A stretch of DNA of 64,000 nucleotides. Origin: Plantago major (Eukaryota; Streptophyta; Magnoliopsida; Lamiales; Plantaginaceae). Positions within the stretch are counted from its first letter, which is position 1. Every line of letters begins with the position of its first letter. The notes beneath the pieces are model-generated. The model made no database searches, was not told where the DNA came from, and was given only the letters and a program-made list of their open reading frames with translations. The position numbers and the translations under genes are program-made. Positions 23,441 through 34,999 of this stretch are shown here, piece by piece. The stretch lies in assembly GCA_026545765.1 (NCBI GenBank), contig CM048844.1:55276932-55340931 (forward strand), in the 5' to 3' direction.

Positions 23441-24020
23441 CACCACTAGGATGTATAGGGTTGTATAATCACGATTTATGACGGATAACTACTTCGTTAA
23501 TATATCACGGTATATAAAGAAACAGCAGTAAAAGAGTATCGGCGGTTCGCCTTTACAGAATGTAATTAGCTAATCATAATCAATCTATCTATCACAGCAG
23601 GAATCGAAAATAGCATAAAGGAAAAGAGATGGCTTAGTATTTGATGTCTTCGTGTTGCGGTGGCTGCCTCATCTCCATTCTTGATGCTCCCGGCGGCTAG
23701 GGTTTGCTGTTTTGGGGTTTCACTTCCCCGATGGCTGGTTCTCTCTCGAAGAGAGCTGTTTTGGAGCGAGGTGTGTATGGTTTGAGACCCCAAGGGTCTT
23801 ATTTATATTGTCCATAGAGAGTTTTTTTACTCCACTTATCATTAAAGAAGGTTAGAATGGCAGGCTTCGGTCCAACAGGCCAGGAGAAACCCATATTCTA
23901 GAAAATTCCTCCTCACTGCGGTCACTAGGTGACTACAGTGTGCGATCCTAAGCCTAGCTCTATCTGTTTCCTTTGTTCTTCGATTTCGGGCTTCGTAACT
24001 TCATTTCCTCGAAAAGTGGT
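23441..24020 (-). repeat. Inverted partial copy of the same LTR
   Basis: The reverse complement aligns with about 22410-23010 of the LTR at 22121: shared landmarks are the gaacgaagttacgaggc-type region, the tataaataagacc TATA region, gagagagaaccag, acgaagacatcaaa and aaaggcgaaccgccg. It starts exactly where the upstream LTR ends and stops exactly where the next direct LTR begins, so two insertions probably used it as target. Confidence 0.75.
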
Positions 24021-24566
24021 TGATGTGACAATGAAATGTGCAATGTTGCATGCTTTTAGACCCTCATTTTTTTGCCCAAAATTTAATATTTACATCATAT
24101 TATGACCAATTACCAACTTCTTGCATATTTTGTAGGTCACGATCGCGTTTTTGAGGAATTGCACGATTTTCGGTGTCAAAACGTCATATTTAGGCGAAAT
24201 CGGGGAAATAAGAAAATACGCTGATTTGGCCATTGCACGGAGTTCGAGGTGTCAAAACATGTCATGTGACCAACCAATGTGAATATAATTGCAGGTGCTA
24301 CAACATTGTAGAAGACAACTTTTCGAGGGAACGAAGTTACGAGGCCCGAAATTGAAGAACGAAGAAAAACAGACAGAAGCTGGAGAAATCGATGGATGGC
24401 GAGGGGGCCACACAAGGCTCACTGCGGCCACAGTCATGAAGAAGATTATGGAATTAGGATTTTTTTTTTTCTGGCCTTTCAGGCTAGAGCCCGCCTTTCT
24501 AACCTTTCTTATACATCAAAGGCAGAGCACGAAAAATTCAGTATAAATAAGACCCTTGGGGTCTTA
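24021..24566 (+). repeat. Direct partial copy of the same LTR
   Basis: Starts with the intact LTR tip TGATGTGACAATG and follows the LTR to the TATA region (gtataaataagacccttgg), then stops. The remaining roughly 750 bp are missing. No internal element sequence is attached. Confidence 0.75.
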
Positions 24567-24836
24567 GAATTCCAGAAAATATGTAAATATGATGCTGCAG
24601 CAATAAATCAAGTATCACACGACAATCAACTAAAAACATAAATTTTGACTTGCAACATAAATTAAGCGTAGATGCATCATATTTACCACTAATCACAAAG
24701 GTAAGTAATCAAATTTTTATATATTGTCGTTGTGGCAATCATTCAGATACCATGCGGCAATCGAAATACAAAATTCCAGAAAATATGTAAATATGGTGCT
24801 GCACCAATAAAGCAAGTATCGCACGACAATCGACTA
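24567..24836. repeat. Direct repeat of about 65 bp
   Basis: The block starting aattccagaaaatatgtaa at about 24567-24632 recurs at 24772-24836 with a few substitutions, with about 140 bp between. AT-rich and non-coding, of unknown origin; it may be an older duplicated insertion boundary. Confidence 0.7.
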
Positions 24837-24933
24837 TTAATAGATAAATTAGAGAATCCAACGGGAATACAATTACTATTAATAGTTTAATTTGTTTAAC
24901 AATTAGTTATACTAGTTCAACAATCACATTACA

Positions 24934-24961
24934 CTAGTACTAACCCGTGGCGATGCCACGG
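24934..24961 (-). repeat. Helitron 3' terminus (hairpin plus CTAG)
   Basis: The + strand reads ctagtactaacccgtggc and continues into a palindrome, ccgtggcgatgccacgg. In reverse complement this is a GC-rich hairpin then ...CTAG followed by T, the standard Helitron 3' end (CTRR with a hairpin about 10 bp upstream). Confidence 0.65.
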
Positions 24962-25339
24962 TATAGTTTACTTTAATAATAAATAGAAAGGGGATGATAA
25001 AATAAATTAATCGAGAAAATAAGTTAGTGAAATCTGCGTAAACAACGTGGTTCGTGGTGTCGGTCGGTAGTCCTTCTCCACCCGGCCAATATTATATCAT
25101 TGAGTCTTTATTTATGCTAACTATAGAAAAATGTAAAAATACGACTCATGATGACGGATATGCTTTGAAAGGGGTTGGATTCAGCTTTAACCTGTTCGCT
25201 GCCCGACGGGATAATAACATATATTTTGTATCAGGTCCTACCTTATCCGACCTTTTAATTAGTAACAGGTACATGTTTTTTAGAATGTCTGAAACGGAAC
25301 CGAAATAAAATACAAAAGTATGCAACACAATCAATAGGG

Positions 25340-25757
25340 TTGATGCCAACAACCCCGCGGTGGTATGTGGTCACCCTGCCATACACACAAAAAAAAAAAA
25401 AAAAAAATACAAACATAATTTCACATGTTACGGTTTTTTTTCCAACCCCCCTCCCCCCCCCCTCCAGTTCCCAACAACCTCGTGGTGGTATTTATCACCC
25501 CACCAAAGATACAAAAATTATTATTCTACAAACACATAATTTCACATGCTACGTTTGTTTTTTTTCCTCCACACCCCCCCTTCCCGGTCTGTCCCGTCAT
25601 GGAGATAAACAAAGTACATAGAAGATCGAAAACAGTTTCCCCGCCTAGAGAGTATTAGATGACCCCCCCCCTTCCCGGGGCCCATTATGGAGATCAAGAA
25701 AGTAGAGAGAAGACCGAAGAGAGTTTCCCTACCTAGAGAGATTATTTGCATCACCCG
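25340..25757. repeat. Two imperfect tandem duplications with poly-A, poly-T and poly-C tracts
   Basis: First pair: about 25348-25437 and 25478-25560, both containing gtggtat, caccc, acaaacataatttcacatg-like sequence and a T-run. Second pair: about 25573-25661 and 25662-25754, both starting with a C-run and tcccgg and ending in cctagagag. Homopolymers of up to about 20 bases occur. The short frames here are low-complexity and not considered genes. Confidence 0.65.
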
Positions 25758-25761
25758 GGGA

Positions 25762-26580
25762 AAAATGTAGTTTTTACTAACTTAATCATAAAATGTTGTG
25801 GATTCGGATCTTGTTACAAAGGTATTGAACGGGTTCGACTATATGTTAGATCGTACCCGAACATCATTATTTCAAACGGGGTTGAATTCGGGTTTGATAG
25901 AAGTCGGCCCGTTTAAAAGTAAAACAACGGGATTATACTGCTAAAATTCTCTTGACTTGTTGGCAGGTTGCGTTGGGTGAAGCACAATAATATTCGTTGC
26001 ATTTGTTTTGGTAGTAGGTACCAGTGTAGTAAGATATAGGTCAATATGACCTCAATAGTGTCCCTGACTCTTGTTAGTAAGCATGTATAGAAAAACGTAT
26101 ACTCTTGAATCAATAATAGGAAATTGTTTATCATTTATCCACATATGATGTGAAATTTAATAGCTTATTGTATATGATTTTTTCTAACTAAGTTTGATGG
26201 TACACGAAGATGTATCAAAGTGCAAATCGTCTGTATAAAGAGGACGTAGAGAAACACTAAATGGCTTGTACATAGGTAGGTTTAATATTGTAAATGGATA
26301 GTTGTGGTTATATTTATTGGTATCGAAATTTTACTTTTCTAGGTCGTAAACTTGTGATTGTTTTTAGAAGACTTGTTCCAATTAAACTTTACAATTGTTT
26401 GGCCAATGTTTGGGTCGGAGTTCCTAATTGTATGGTTGATAAATCAAGTATAAACTGATCCGACAAGACCAATTTTACTCACTTAAAACTGAAAATGTCT
26501 CGACCTAGAGTACATTTTCTCTTTCTTTATGGGGCACTTTTTTTTCTTTTTTAATATTTACCCATTATTAGTAAATAGTC
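25762..26580. other. Non-coding Helitron interior left of copy 2
   Basis: AT-rich sequence without a recognisable gene, repeat or RNA. Ends with tagtc at 26576-26580, the left target-site duplication of copia copy 2. Confidence 0.5.
26576..26580. repeat. Target-site duplication, left (tagtc)
   Basis: Five bases tagtc directly before the 5' LTR, identical to 42725-42729 directly after the 3' LTR. Five base pairs is the usual copia integrase footprint. Confidence 0.95.
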
Positions 26581-28315
26581 TGTTGAGAAATTTGTTAGGA
26601 AATTTGTTAGATATTTTGTTAGAAATATCTGTTTAGATTTTGATCAGCAACATGATGACTTATCATAGTCTCAGAAAGGTGATTAGTACTCTTGGTTCAC
26701 TTGAACATTGTAAAAGAGGAAACCCACTAAGTATGATAGTCTAGCTAATCTTGTATAGGATGTTAGGTCTCAAAATGTAATTTTTATTTTATGAAGAGAA
26801 GACCAAGAAGAAGACATCCAAGCAGAACAAGCTCAACGACATTGAAGACTTGAAGAAACTGCACAAGATTACTGAAACAGTTTCTCAGATACCTTAGCCA
26901 GATATCTTGAAGACACAAATAGTTTTTAAACAAACTGTGTCACAAGACATATCTGAGAAATGAAAGGTCTATCTGAAAAAAAGGAAAGTGTCCACAGATA
27001 TCTATTCTCAGATACCTTGAGCTTTAACCACATTTCTGAAACAGAAATATATATATTGCAAACAAAGTTGTTTCAATAAAAGTGGTATCTGAAGATTGAA
27101 GATAAGGACGTGCAAAGAATCAGATAATACTAGTTTCTGATACAAAGCATAGTTCCGTTGACACTACAGGACAAAAAGTATAGTACAATGCATTTAATGC
27201 ACGGACAGAGATGTCTGAACAAAAGCAACGGCAGCTTCTGAAGAAGAAGACAAAACCTGCTACAGTACTATACACAGATATCAATAGTTTGAATTTGAGC
27301 CTAACGGATACTATTCAAACGGCACTCAAATTCATCTATAAATATCAACACTTAGACTGCTTGAGAAGATACACTGACGACGCTGAAACACAGAACTTAC
27401 TGAACATCTTATTCTCTCAAAGAAAATTACTTATCCTGAAAGCTTTCTGTTGCGACCAAAGCTCTTGATCTTAAGTAGCACTAAAGTTCTAAGTGTCCTG
27501 ATCCTAAACAAGCACAGCTATCTGTGAAAGAGTTGAATTGAAAGATCAAGTATCTGAGATTCATTCTCTTGAACACTTATCTAAGACTTGGGTCAGTAAA
27601 AAGAACAAGATACCATACATTGAAAAGTGTATTAAGTATACTTGATTCACAGAGCTATCTGAATAACTGAATAAGTTATTAAAGAAGCTCATCTGACAAC
27701 TCAAACTGAAACCAACACCATAACTGGCGTGGAGTACAGGAAGTACTTAGTTTGGAAAATCAGGGAATAACTCCAAGGTTACCGGAGTATAGGAAGTACT
27801 TGATTTGGGAAACTAAGGAATAACTCCAAGGTTATTGAGTATAGGAAGTACTTAGCTTGGGAAGCTAGGGAATAACTCAAAAAGGTTTCTGAGTACAGGA
27901 AGTACTTGGCTGTGAAAGCCGGGGAACAACTCAGGGGGAACATTTGGCTGGGAACCATTTGTTTAAAGGAATCTTAGAATAGGATTTTTGTAAGGAGAAC
28001 TCAATTATCTATTCTAGTGAATTCTAGGTCTCTAGAAGACCGAAGTGGATTAGTTGGAGGATTACGCCACCTCCAGATTCCACTATACTTGCTGTGTTAT
28101 TTACCTTTCTGTATTTACTTTTCAGCAACACACACACACACACACTTTCAGAGTTTCTGCACTTATCTATCTTAAGTCTTCCACGCTCTGAATCTAAGTA
28201 TCAGATATCTTCACAGATATCTGAGAAATTGTGTTTATCGACAAAAGTTTTAAAAGACTATTCACTCCCCCCCCCCCCCTTCTAGTCTTTTACTTTGCCG
28301 TTATCTGGACCAACA
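26581..28315 (+). repeat. 5' LTR, copy 2
   Basis: Starts TGTTGAG and ends CCAACA. It contains evening-element-like AGATATTTT (26609-26617) and AAATATCT (26623-26630) near its tip, a TATA box at 27336-27344, tandem hairpin repeats at 27731-27965, a CA microsatellite at about 28126-28145 and a poly-C tract near 28267-28279. Confidence 0.96.
27731..27965 (+). repeat. Tandem hairpin repeats in the 5' LTR, copy 2
   Basis: Four units of about 53 bp, each with gtacaggaagtactt or gtataggaagtactt, a short stem-loop and ggaataactc, then a fifth hairpin (ggctgggaacc). Stems vary: agtttggaaaatc (weak), gatttgggaaact, agcttgggaagct and ggctgtgaaagcc. One more unit than in copy 1. Confidence 0.8.
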
Positions 28316-28317
28316 AG

Positions 28318-28329
28318 TGGTATCAGAGC
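28318..28329 (+). promoter_or_regulatory. Primer-binding site (initiator Met-tRNA type)
   Basis: tggtatcagagc begins three bases after the 5' LTR. It is the classical plant copia primer-binding site complementary to the 3' end of initiator methionine tRNA, used to start minus-strand DNA synthesis. Confidence 0.95.
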
Positions 28330-28430
28330 AGGAGGTTCACCAAATCCAGACCGAACCTAGATCCCCAGATAGGTGAAGGAACTTTGTCCATTTTCGAGGA
28401 CTATTTAATTTGTGTGTTAAGTGTGCAGGA

Positions 28431-30890
28431 ATGTCTCTGAGTGATGCACCCGCTCTCAAACCAGAGAATTACGAGAAATGGAAAAATAACATGATGCTCC
28501 ACCTTGAAGCCATAAGTGACGAAATGATCGAAGTGATAAAGAATGGCCCAATAGTCATTCAACAACTCAAACAAGTCATGGAGGTTTCTAATGGTAGAGA
28601 CAGAGATCAAAGCGAAGGATCTTCACAAACCGATGCGTTAACAAGTGGGAGATCTACCAGTCAAGTTATTTACGAACCAAAGCCCAGAGAACTCTAGACA
28701 TCGGAAGATGCCAAGAGAAATCGTCTGGATGGTCAAGCTCATAATATCATCATCAGATCGACACCTGAGCACATATAGTGTAAACTGTGGGGTGCTAAAA
28801 CGGCGAAAGTTGCCTGGCAACTGATTGAAGAAATCTATGCCGGAGCTGAGAAAACCAAAGAAAACAAGTTCGAAGTTCTCAAGTTGAAATTTCAAAATTT
28901 CAAACAAGGACCCACTGAAACTCTGGAAGAACTTCATTTCAGATTTACCACTCTCACGAGTGATATGGCAGCACTTGGGGAAAGCAACAGATACTCCCAG
29001 TCAGAAAAGATTAAGACTATTGTCAGAAGTCTTAATCACAACTGGGAGCATACCAAATTCTTTTATTTTAACCAAGGAATGCCAAATATCACTCCAGTGG
29101 AATCTCACATCTTGCTACGGTAGATTATGAGACAACACAAAGAGAACAAACAACTGAAAAGTTGCAGAATGTTGCTCTAGTTGCTCAAGGAACTTCTGAA
29201 AAGAAGAAAAGCAAGGAAGAGACTGAGGATGCTCTTGCTGCAAAGCAAATGAGCAAATATGTCAGTCGAGAAATTGAGAGAAGAAAAGCCAAAGAGAAGT
29301 CAAAAGCATCTAGGCTCAAACTATCACCAAGACAAAATATGCAAAGCTCATTGAACAAGCCATTTCGTAAAGCATCATGTCTTGAGGAAGCGAAATTGAA
29401 ACGATATCTGCTTCTATTGTCGTAAACTCGCCACTTCAAGAAGGATTGTCCTCGCCTCAACAAACTAAGGACAGTGACAAGAAAGATAGAAGAATCTTCG
29501 TAAGAAGCCGTAAAGCTTTGTTAATCAAGAAAGAAAGAAAATCCAAATTCAACTGGATGCTCTAGATATTGAGATGCATCAAGATGATTCAGATGACTCA
29601 ACTTTACCATCACCGTAATTATGTGGAGTTACTCACGATGTAATCGACTTCGCCTCAAGAAAAATGAAATGTGGAGTTCTTTGAGATTGACGGTCCGACA
29701 TCTATAACATTGAAAACCATCTTATGGTGATGAGGTAACACATACTTCTTATACTTATGAAAGTGATGAAGAAGAAATAAAAGATCTAGAAAATCTCAGA
29801 AAGAACTTGACATCTATGAAAGAGAATTTCTAATTATCCAGCTAGAGCCGAAAATCTTGAAGAAGAAAAGAATTCTCTTGCAAAGGAAAATTCTCAATTA
29901 GTTAACGATGTCGAGAAAAGGATGCTGAAAATGCATTTCAAAGCTCGATATCCGAGACCGAAAAGTCACATAAAGAAGCAATGGCTGAATTACGAAAGAA
30001 ATATGAAGATCTTCTTTCCGAGAACAAGGAACTGTGAATAAAGAATTATCTTTTCAATCTTATGCCAAAGCTAGTGACACTCTTCTTTAAGTACAATCTT
30101 ACTTAAGAGATCCTTCGAAAAAGAATGGACTTGGGCTGAATACACGCATGATTGTTCTATCACTCAATAAGAGTAAGGAAAGAAGAACATTTGTAAGTAC
30201 TCAAAGAAGACGGTTCCCATGCAATCTATAGTATCGGTGAGAATACGAAGATTGTTGACAAAGGAAAGGCGATTGACTAAACTTTTGGGAAAAACAAGTC
30301 AAAAGCAACTGTCGGAACGTTTCGAAAAGAAACACAACACGAAAAGTGTAAACACCCACAGTTATGTCCTCAAAAGGTAGAATTGCGGTGAGCCGCAAAT
30401 TCTCCCATGTCGCTTTTACGAAAGAAATCGACCAACCAGAGACTAGCAAAGTCACGAGGAAAGATCTCGATAGCTTCAAGTGCTCAAACGGTATTGGCTA
30501 CAAAGGCATCGGAAAACAACTTGCTCATGAGTACAAGCAGGAGCAAGAACGATGGCTGAAAGCTAAAATTGCTCAAAGCAATTATCAGAAGTGAAAGTTA
30601 AATCAAGCCACTGAAAATCTGAATGCCAGGGCTAGAAGAAATCAAGGAAAGCTAAGTTTGCTGAAAAGCAAACTCAGAAACCTGACAGGTATCTGAAAGC
30701 ACCATATGGAGCACCTAGGAACACACCAAGGAAGAAAATAATTCTTACTAATGATAACATTCATTAAAATAGAATTCCTCCTTATGTTCCTGTCCGCACA
30801 AAAGAATATTTCAAAGAAATTCATTCAAAATGGATTCCTACCGAAGATCTTTTAATCTGACGGTTCCATCAAAGATATGAGAACCTAATC
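28431..30890 (+). pseudogene. gag: gag, copy 2 (frameshifted)
   Basis: Start chosen at ATG 28431 because MSLSDAPALKPENYEKWK is typical of a copia gag N-terminus and copy 3 shares it. The frame stops at 28695. The UBN2-type gag domain continues at 28780-29123 (FEVLKLKFQNFKQGPTE and later residues), then a Lys/Glu-rich stretch (29162-29425). A CCHC zinc knuckle at about 29408-29455 (CFYC...HFKKDC) has lost one base. The coiled-coil C-terminus at 29690-30100 is recognisable only in broken frames. Compared with copies 1 and 3, many breaks coincide with CAG or CTG positions, so part of the damage may be sequence error. The product would coat and package the RNA. Confidence 0.8.
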
Positions 30891-30899
30891 TCCTGCTTC

Positions 30900-33800
30900 C
30901 TATTGTGTGCGTAATGCTTCTGGACTAAAGCACAATGGCTATTTGATAGTGGATGCGAAAGCACATGACAGAGATAAAGCAACCAGTCGATTACAAAGCT
31001 TGCAACACGTGACCGATATCGATTTGGAGGAGAATTAAATCCTCTCTCGATTTGGCAACGCTAAATTGGGAACATTAACAATCACCGACGACATATGTTA
31101 AGGATTTGAAATATAATCTATTTAGCATGAGCCGCTTATGCAAGGGTTTTACTATAAAATTCAAAGCAAAATATCGCAAACTAATTGACAATGAATCAAA
31201 GCGCATACCTTAGTTGGTCGGCGAAAGGCGCCTTTATGTTGCCGATTGGGCATCTCGCCACAATCAAGAATGTCTCATGGTGAGTCATTTTGGTCACACG
31301 TAAGAGCACCTTGGTTATGGCACAAAAGAATGAGTCACTTGAACTTCAAAACTCTGAATGACTTGCTAAGAAAGAGTTAGTGGTTGGCCTTCCTGAACAT
31401 CTTCGTAAAGGATGGTATCATTGCTGTCAGATGGGGAAACAATCTAAGATCTCTTTCAAGTCCAAAATCAGACACTCTAGTGTTAGACCACTGCAACTAT
31501 TACACATGGATATTTTTGAATCATCTGTAACTAGTTATGCAGGAAAGAAGTATGGTCTGGTTGTTGTAGATGACTTCTCAAGATTCACTTGGATTGTCTT
31601 TCTGAAACAAAAATCTGATGCCAGGGTGGAGATACCAAACTTGCTGAAAAAGTTTGAAGTCATGAAAAATGACAAGGTATCTGCAATTAGAATAGACCAT
31701 GGTACTGAGTTTGTCAACCAGTACATAAACGAGTTTTGTACCTGCAAAGGTATACAACAGCAATTTTCCTCTGTAAGAACACCTCAACAAAATGGTGTTG
31801 CAGAAAGGAAAAACAGAACCCTTAAAGAAGCTGCAAGGATGCTATGCTAATTAATCAAATAAGTGAAATTTATTGGGTTGAAGTCAGAAACACAAATTAC
31901 ACTCGTAATGTATGTTTGATAAACAAACACCATGACAAGACCCCCTATGAAATCTTGGTTGGTAGACCTCCTAATATCAAACATCTGAGAGTATTTGGTT
32001 GTAAATGTTTTGTTCTAAACAATGGGAAAGATTATCTGAGAACATTTCAACCAAAGGCAGATGAAGGTGTATTTCTTGGTTATTCCACGAATAGCAAAGC
32101 CTACAGAATTTACAACAAAAGGACAAAGAAAATTGAAGAATCAGTTCATGTTGTATTCTATGAAGGAAGTAAGAAAACACCTCCTAATGATGAACTCTCA
32201 GATAGGTTCAAAGAACTAATGCTGAGGGATTCTGAAGAAGAATCCTCAGAAAGGAAAAACATCATTATGGAAAGTGAGGATGACTCTGACGTAGAAAAGC
32301 ATGAAGTGCCTAGTAACAACAAGATGACTCACAAACATGATGAAGAATTTCCTATGAAACTTCCAGAAATGGAAACTGAAGATGTTCATCATGAAGCTAT
32401 CTCTGGAAACAATCTCTCTGAAAGACATGTTCCAGATAGATCAAACACTGAGCAAGTGTCAGACATTAATTGCCCTTCTGAGGAGCAAAATGTCTTAGAT
32501 ACTGAATAGTATCAAATCAAAATCCTAGTGATTCACATTCAAATCATTTGGATATTGATCCTACTAGCACTAAACCTATGATGAGATGGATCAAGGATCA
32601 TCCTGCAAAAGATGTGATTGGACCAATTAATCAAGGTGTTAGGACAAGGAGAGCAATAGCTGAAAATGCTAATTCTCTCTTTGGATGTTTCATCTCAGAT
32701 ATTGAACCGAAAAATATAGAAGAAGCATTAGGAGACCAAGACCGGATCTCAGCAATGCAAGATAAATTGGATCAATTTGAGAGAAACAAAGTCTGGAAAC
32801 TAGTTCCATTTGTAGAAGGAATATCTGTGATTGGAACTAAATGGGTTTTCAGAAACAAGATGAATGAATCTGGTGAAATAACCAGAAACAAAGCAAGATT
32901 GGTTGCCAAGGGATTTACCCAGACTGAAGGCTTAGATTTTGATGAGTCATATGCACCAGTTGCCAGATTGGATGCAATAAGACTCTTTCTAGCCTTTGCA
33001 GCTCATAAAGATTTTAAAGTTTATCAGATGGATGTCAAAAGTGCATTCTTGAACGGTGAACTTGCAGAAGAAGTTTATGTTGAGCAACCACCTGGCTTTG
33101 AAGTTTCCTCAGAAAGTAGAATGGTCTATAAACTACATAAAGCTCAGATGGATCAAACAGGCTCCAAGAGCATGGTATGACACTTTGGCCAAATACCTTC
33201 TGGAAAGTGGTTTCAAGAAAGGTGAAGTTGATAAAACTTTATTTACCTTAAATCATGACGGGAAACTACTCTTAGTTCAAGTATATGTTGATAATATCAT
33301 ATTTGGATCTAAGGACAAGCAACTTTGTAATGACTTTGCAAATCTCATGAAAAGCAAGTTTGAGATGAGCATGATGGGAGAAATGAATTATTTTCTAGGA
33401 TTGCAAGTCAAGCAACTCAATGATGGAATATTCATTAGTCAAACAAAGTATGCAAAAGATATGCTCACAAAATTCAATCTTAAGCCTTCTGAAAAGAATG
33501 CGAAGATACCTATGAGCATTAGAACCAAAATGACCTATACTGAATCAGATAAGAGTGTGGAAGAACATAAGTATAGGAAATTGATAGGTTCACTACTTTA
33601 CCTCACTACAAGTAGACCTGATATTCAATACGCCGTTGGAGTGTGTGCTAGATTTCAGACAAATCCGATGCAAACACACTACAACATTGCTATGAAAATA
33701 TTAAGGTATGTAAAAGGTACAGTAGATGTAGGATTGTGGTATCCTAAAGAAAGCGGATTGAGTTATTTGGGTACTCGACGATTATCTATGATCATCATCG

Positions 33801-34235
33801 CTAGATAGGAAAAGCACCTCAGGAACTTGTCAGTTTCTGGGCACTAGACTTATCTCGTGGTTTAGCAAGAAGCAAAACTCAATTGCAACTTCTACCACAG
33901 AGGCTGAATATATTGCTTCTGGTTGTTGTGCAACACAAATTCTGTGGATACAACAACAACTTAAAGACTATGGACTCGATGAAAAGAAAACTCCCATTTT
34001 CTGTGACAACACAAGTGCTATTGCGATTACACGGAATCCTAAATTTCATGCCAGAACAAAGCATATTGATGTTAGACATCACTTCATCAGAGACCATGTT
34101 GAAAAAGGCAATATAGAGATACTCAAGATTGGCACTGAAGACCAACTTGCAGATATCTTCACTAAGCCACTACAAGAAAGTAGATTCTTAGCCTTAAGAC
34201 ATAGTATTGGACTAATGGAACTACCAATGAACTGA
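30900..34235 (+). pseudogene. pol: copia pol polyprotein, copy 2
   Basis: The protease motif DSGC is at 30945-30956 but its frame is lost at once. GAG-pre-integrase is partial (31320-31440). The integrase core is well kept at 31380-31850, with the DHGTEF and AERKNRTLKEA catalytic-region motifs. A linker with acidic insert follows (31844-32509), then RT from 32548. Two RT problems: the conserved [12 protein letters not shown] start is replaced by QMDQT plus a one-base insertion (33145-33165), and the catalytic YVDD reads YVDN at 33284-33295. RNase H is intact in a new frame after a break near 33775. Stop at 34233-34235. With the second catalytic Asp changed, this copy's own RT should be inactive unless that base is miscalled. 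Confidence 0.92.
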
Positions 34236-34999
34236 AAGAGTTCAGGAATCTGGAACGGGTATCCAGAGAAGAGAAAAGAGAAATCTGGAACGGATATCCA
34301 GAATTCAAAAAAGGCTAAAGAGCAAAAAGACAGATTAAGATCTCTGAGACGGGAACTCAGATATCTAGTTCACTCAGTGAGGGGGAACACAAAAAGAGAA
34401 TAGTACAGTCAACTACTCTCTTGAAATTTGTATTATTTCTATCCTTGTGTAAAACTTGGACCAACAATTGAGTATGAGATAGACTCAGGTACAAACAGTG
34501 TTCTTAGTCACACAGAATTGTGATTCAGATAGCAAATCGCCAAAATTCATTAAATGGGCACAATTACACTTGTTGATTGTGATCATTGCTGAAGAAGCAA
34601 TGGTGACCCTTGATGAAATTAAGCGTTTGATCTTAACGGACGAAATTAAATCTCTGAAAATAGTGGACTGTTGAAATTCAGACGTAGCCCACTATGCATT
34701 TAATGCTGAACTAGCTTTTGCTCACGCCTGCTTGCAAATCACAGATACGTACACACAAAATCAATTTGTATGTATATGTCTGTTGAAAATCTATTGCTAT
34801 ATATATATAGGATTTTGGCATAGGAAATCACTTTTGCCTAATCCGAAAACTCATCTTGCACAAAAATAGCAAATCCTTCGCTTGATTCTCTGCAAACCTT
34901 CTAAAATCTCTGCAAATCAAGATTAAGTTTTTCTGCAAAGAATTACTAAATCAAATCTCTTTCAAACACCAATTTCAAATCCCTACACTATATAAAGAG
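34236..34999 (+). promoter_or_regulatory. Post-pol hairpins and accessory-gene promoter, copy 2
   Basis: Hairpins with ACGGG loops at 34245-34302 and 34341-34362 follow the pol stop; a purine run gagggggaac lies near 34379-34388. The TATA box at 34798-34809 is followed by ggattttggc, as in the other two copies. A leader of about 180 bp leads to ATG 35000, again preceded by tatataaagag. No ORF of note. Confidence 0.6.

Noticed and set aside
25054..25308. An 84-residue plus-strand open frame
   Set aside because: No recognisable domain, homopolymer-rich surroundings and no start context or conservation; a chance frame inside the Helitron.
25340..25658. Pro/Ser-rich open frames of 77-93 residues
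   Set aside because: Produced by poly-C and poly-T tracts in tandem repeats; composition is that of the repeat, not of a protein.
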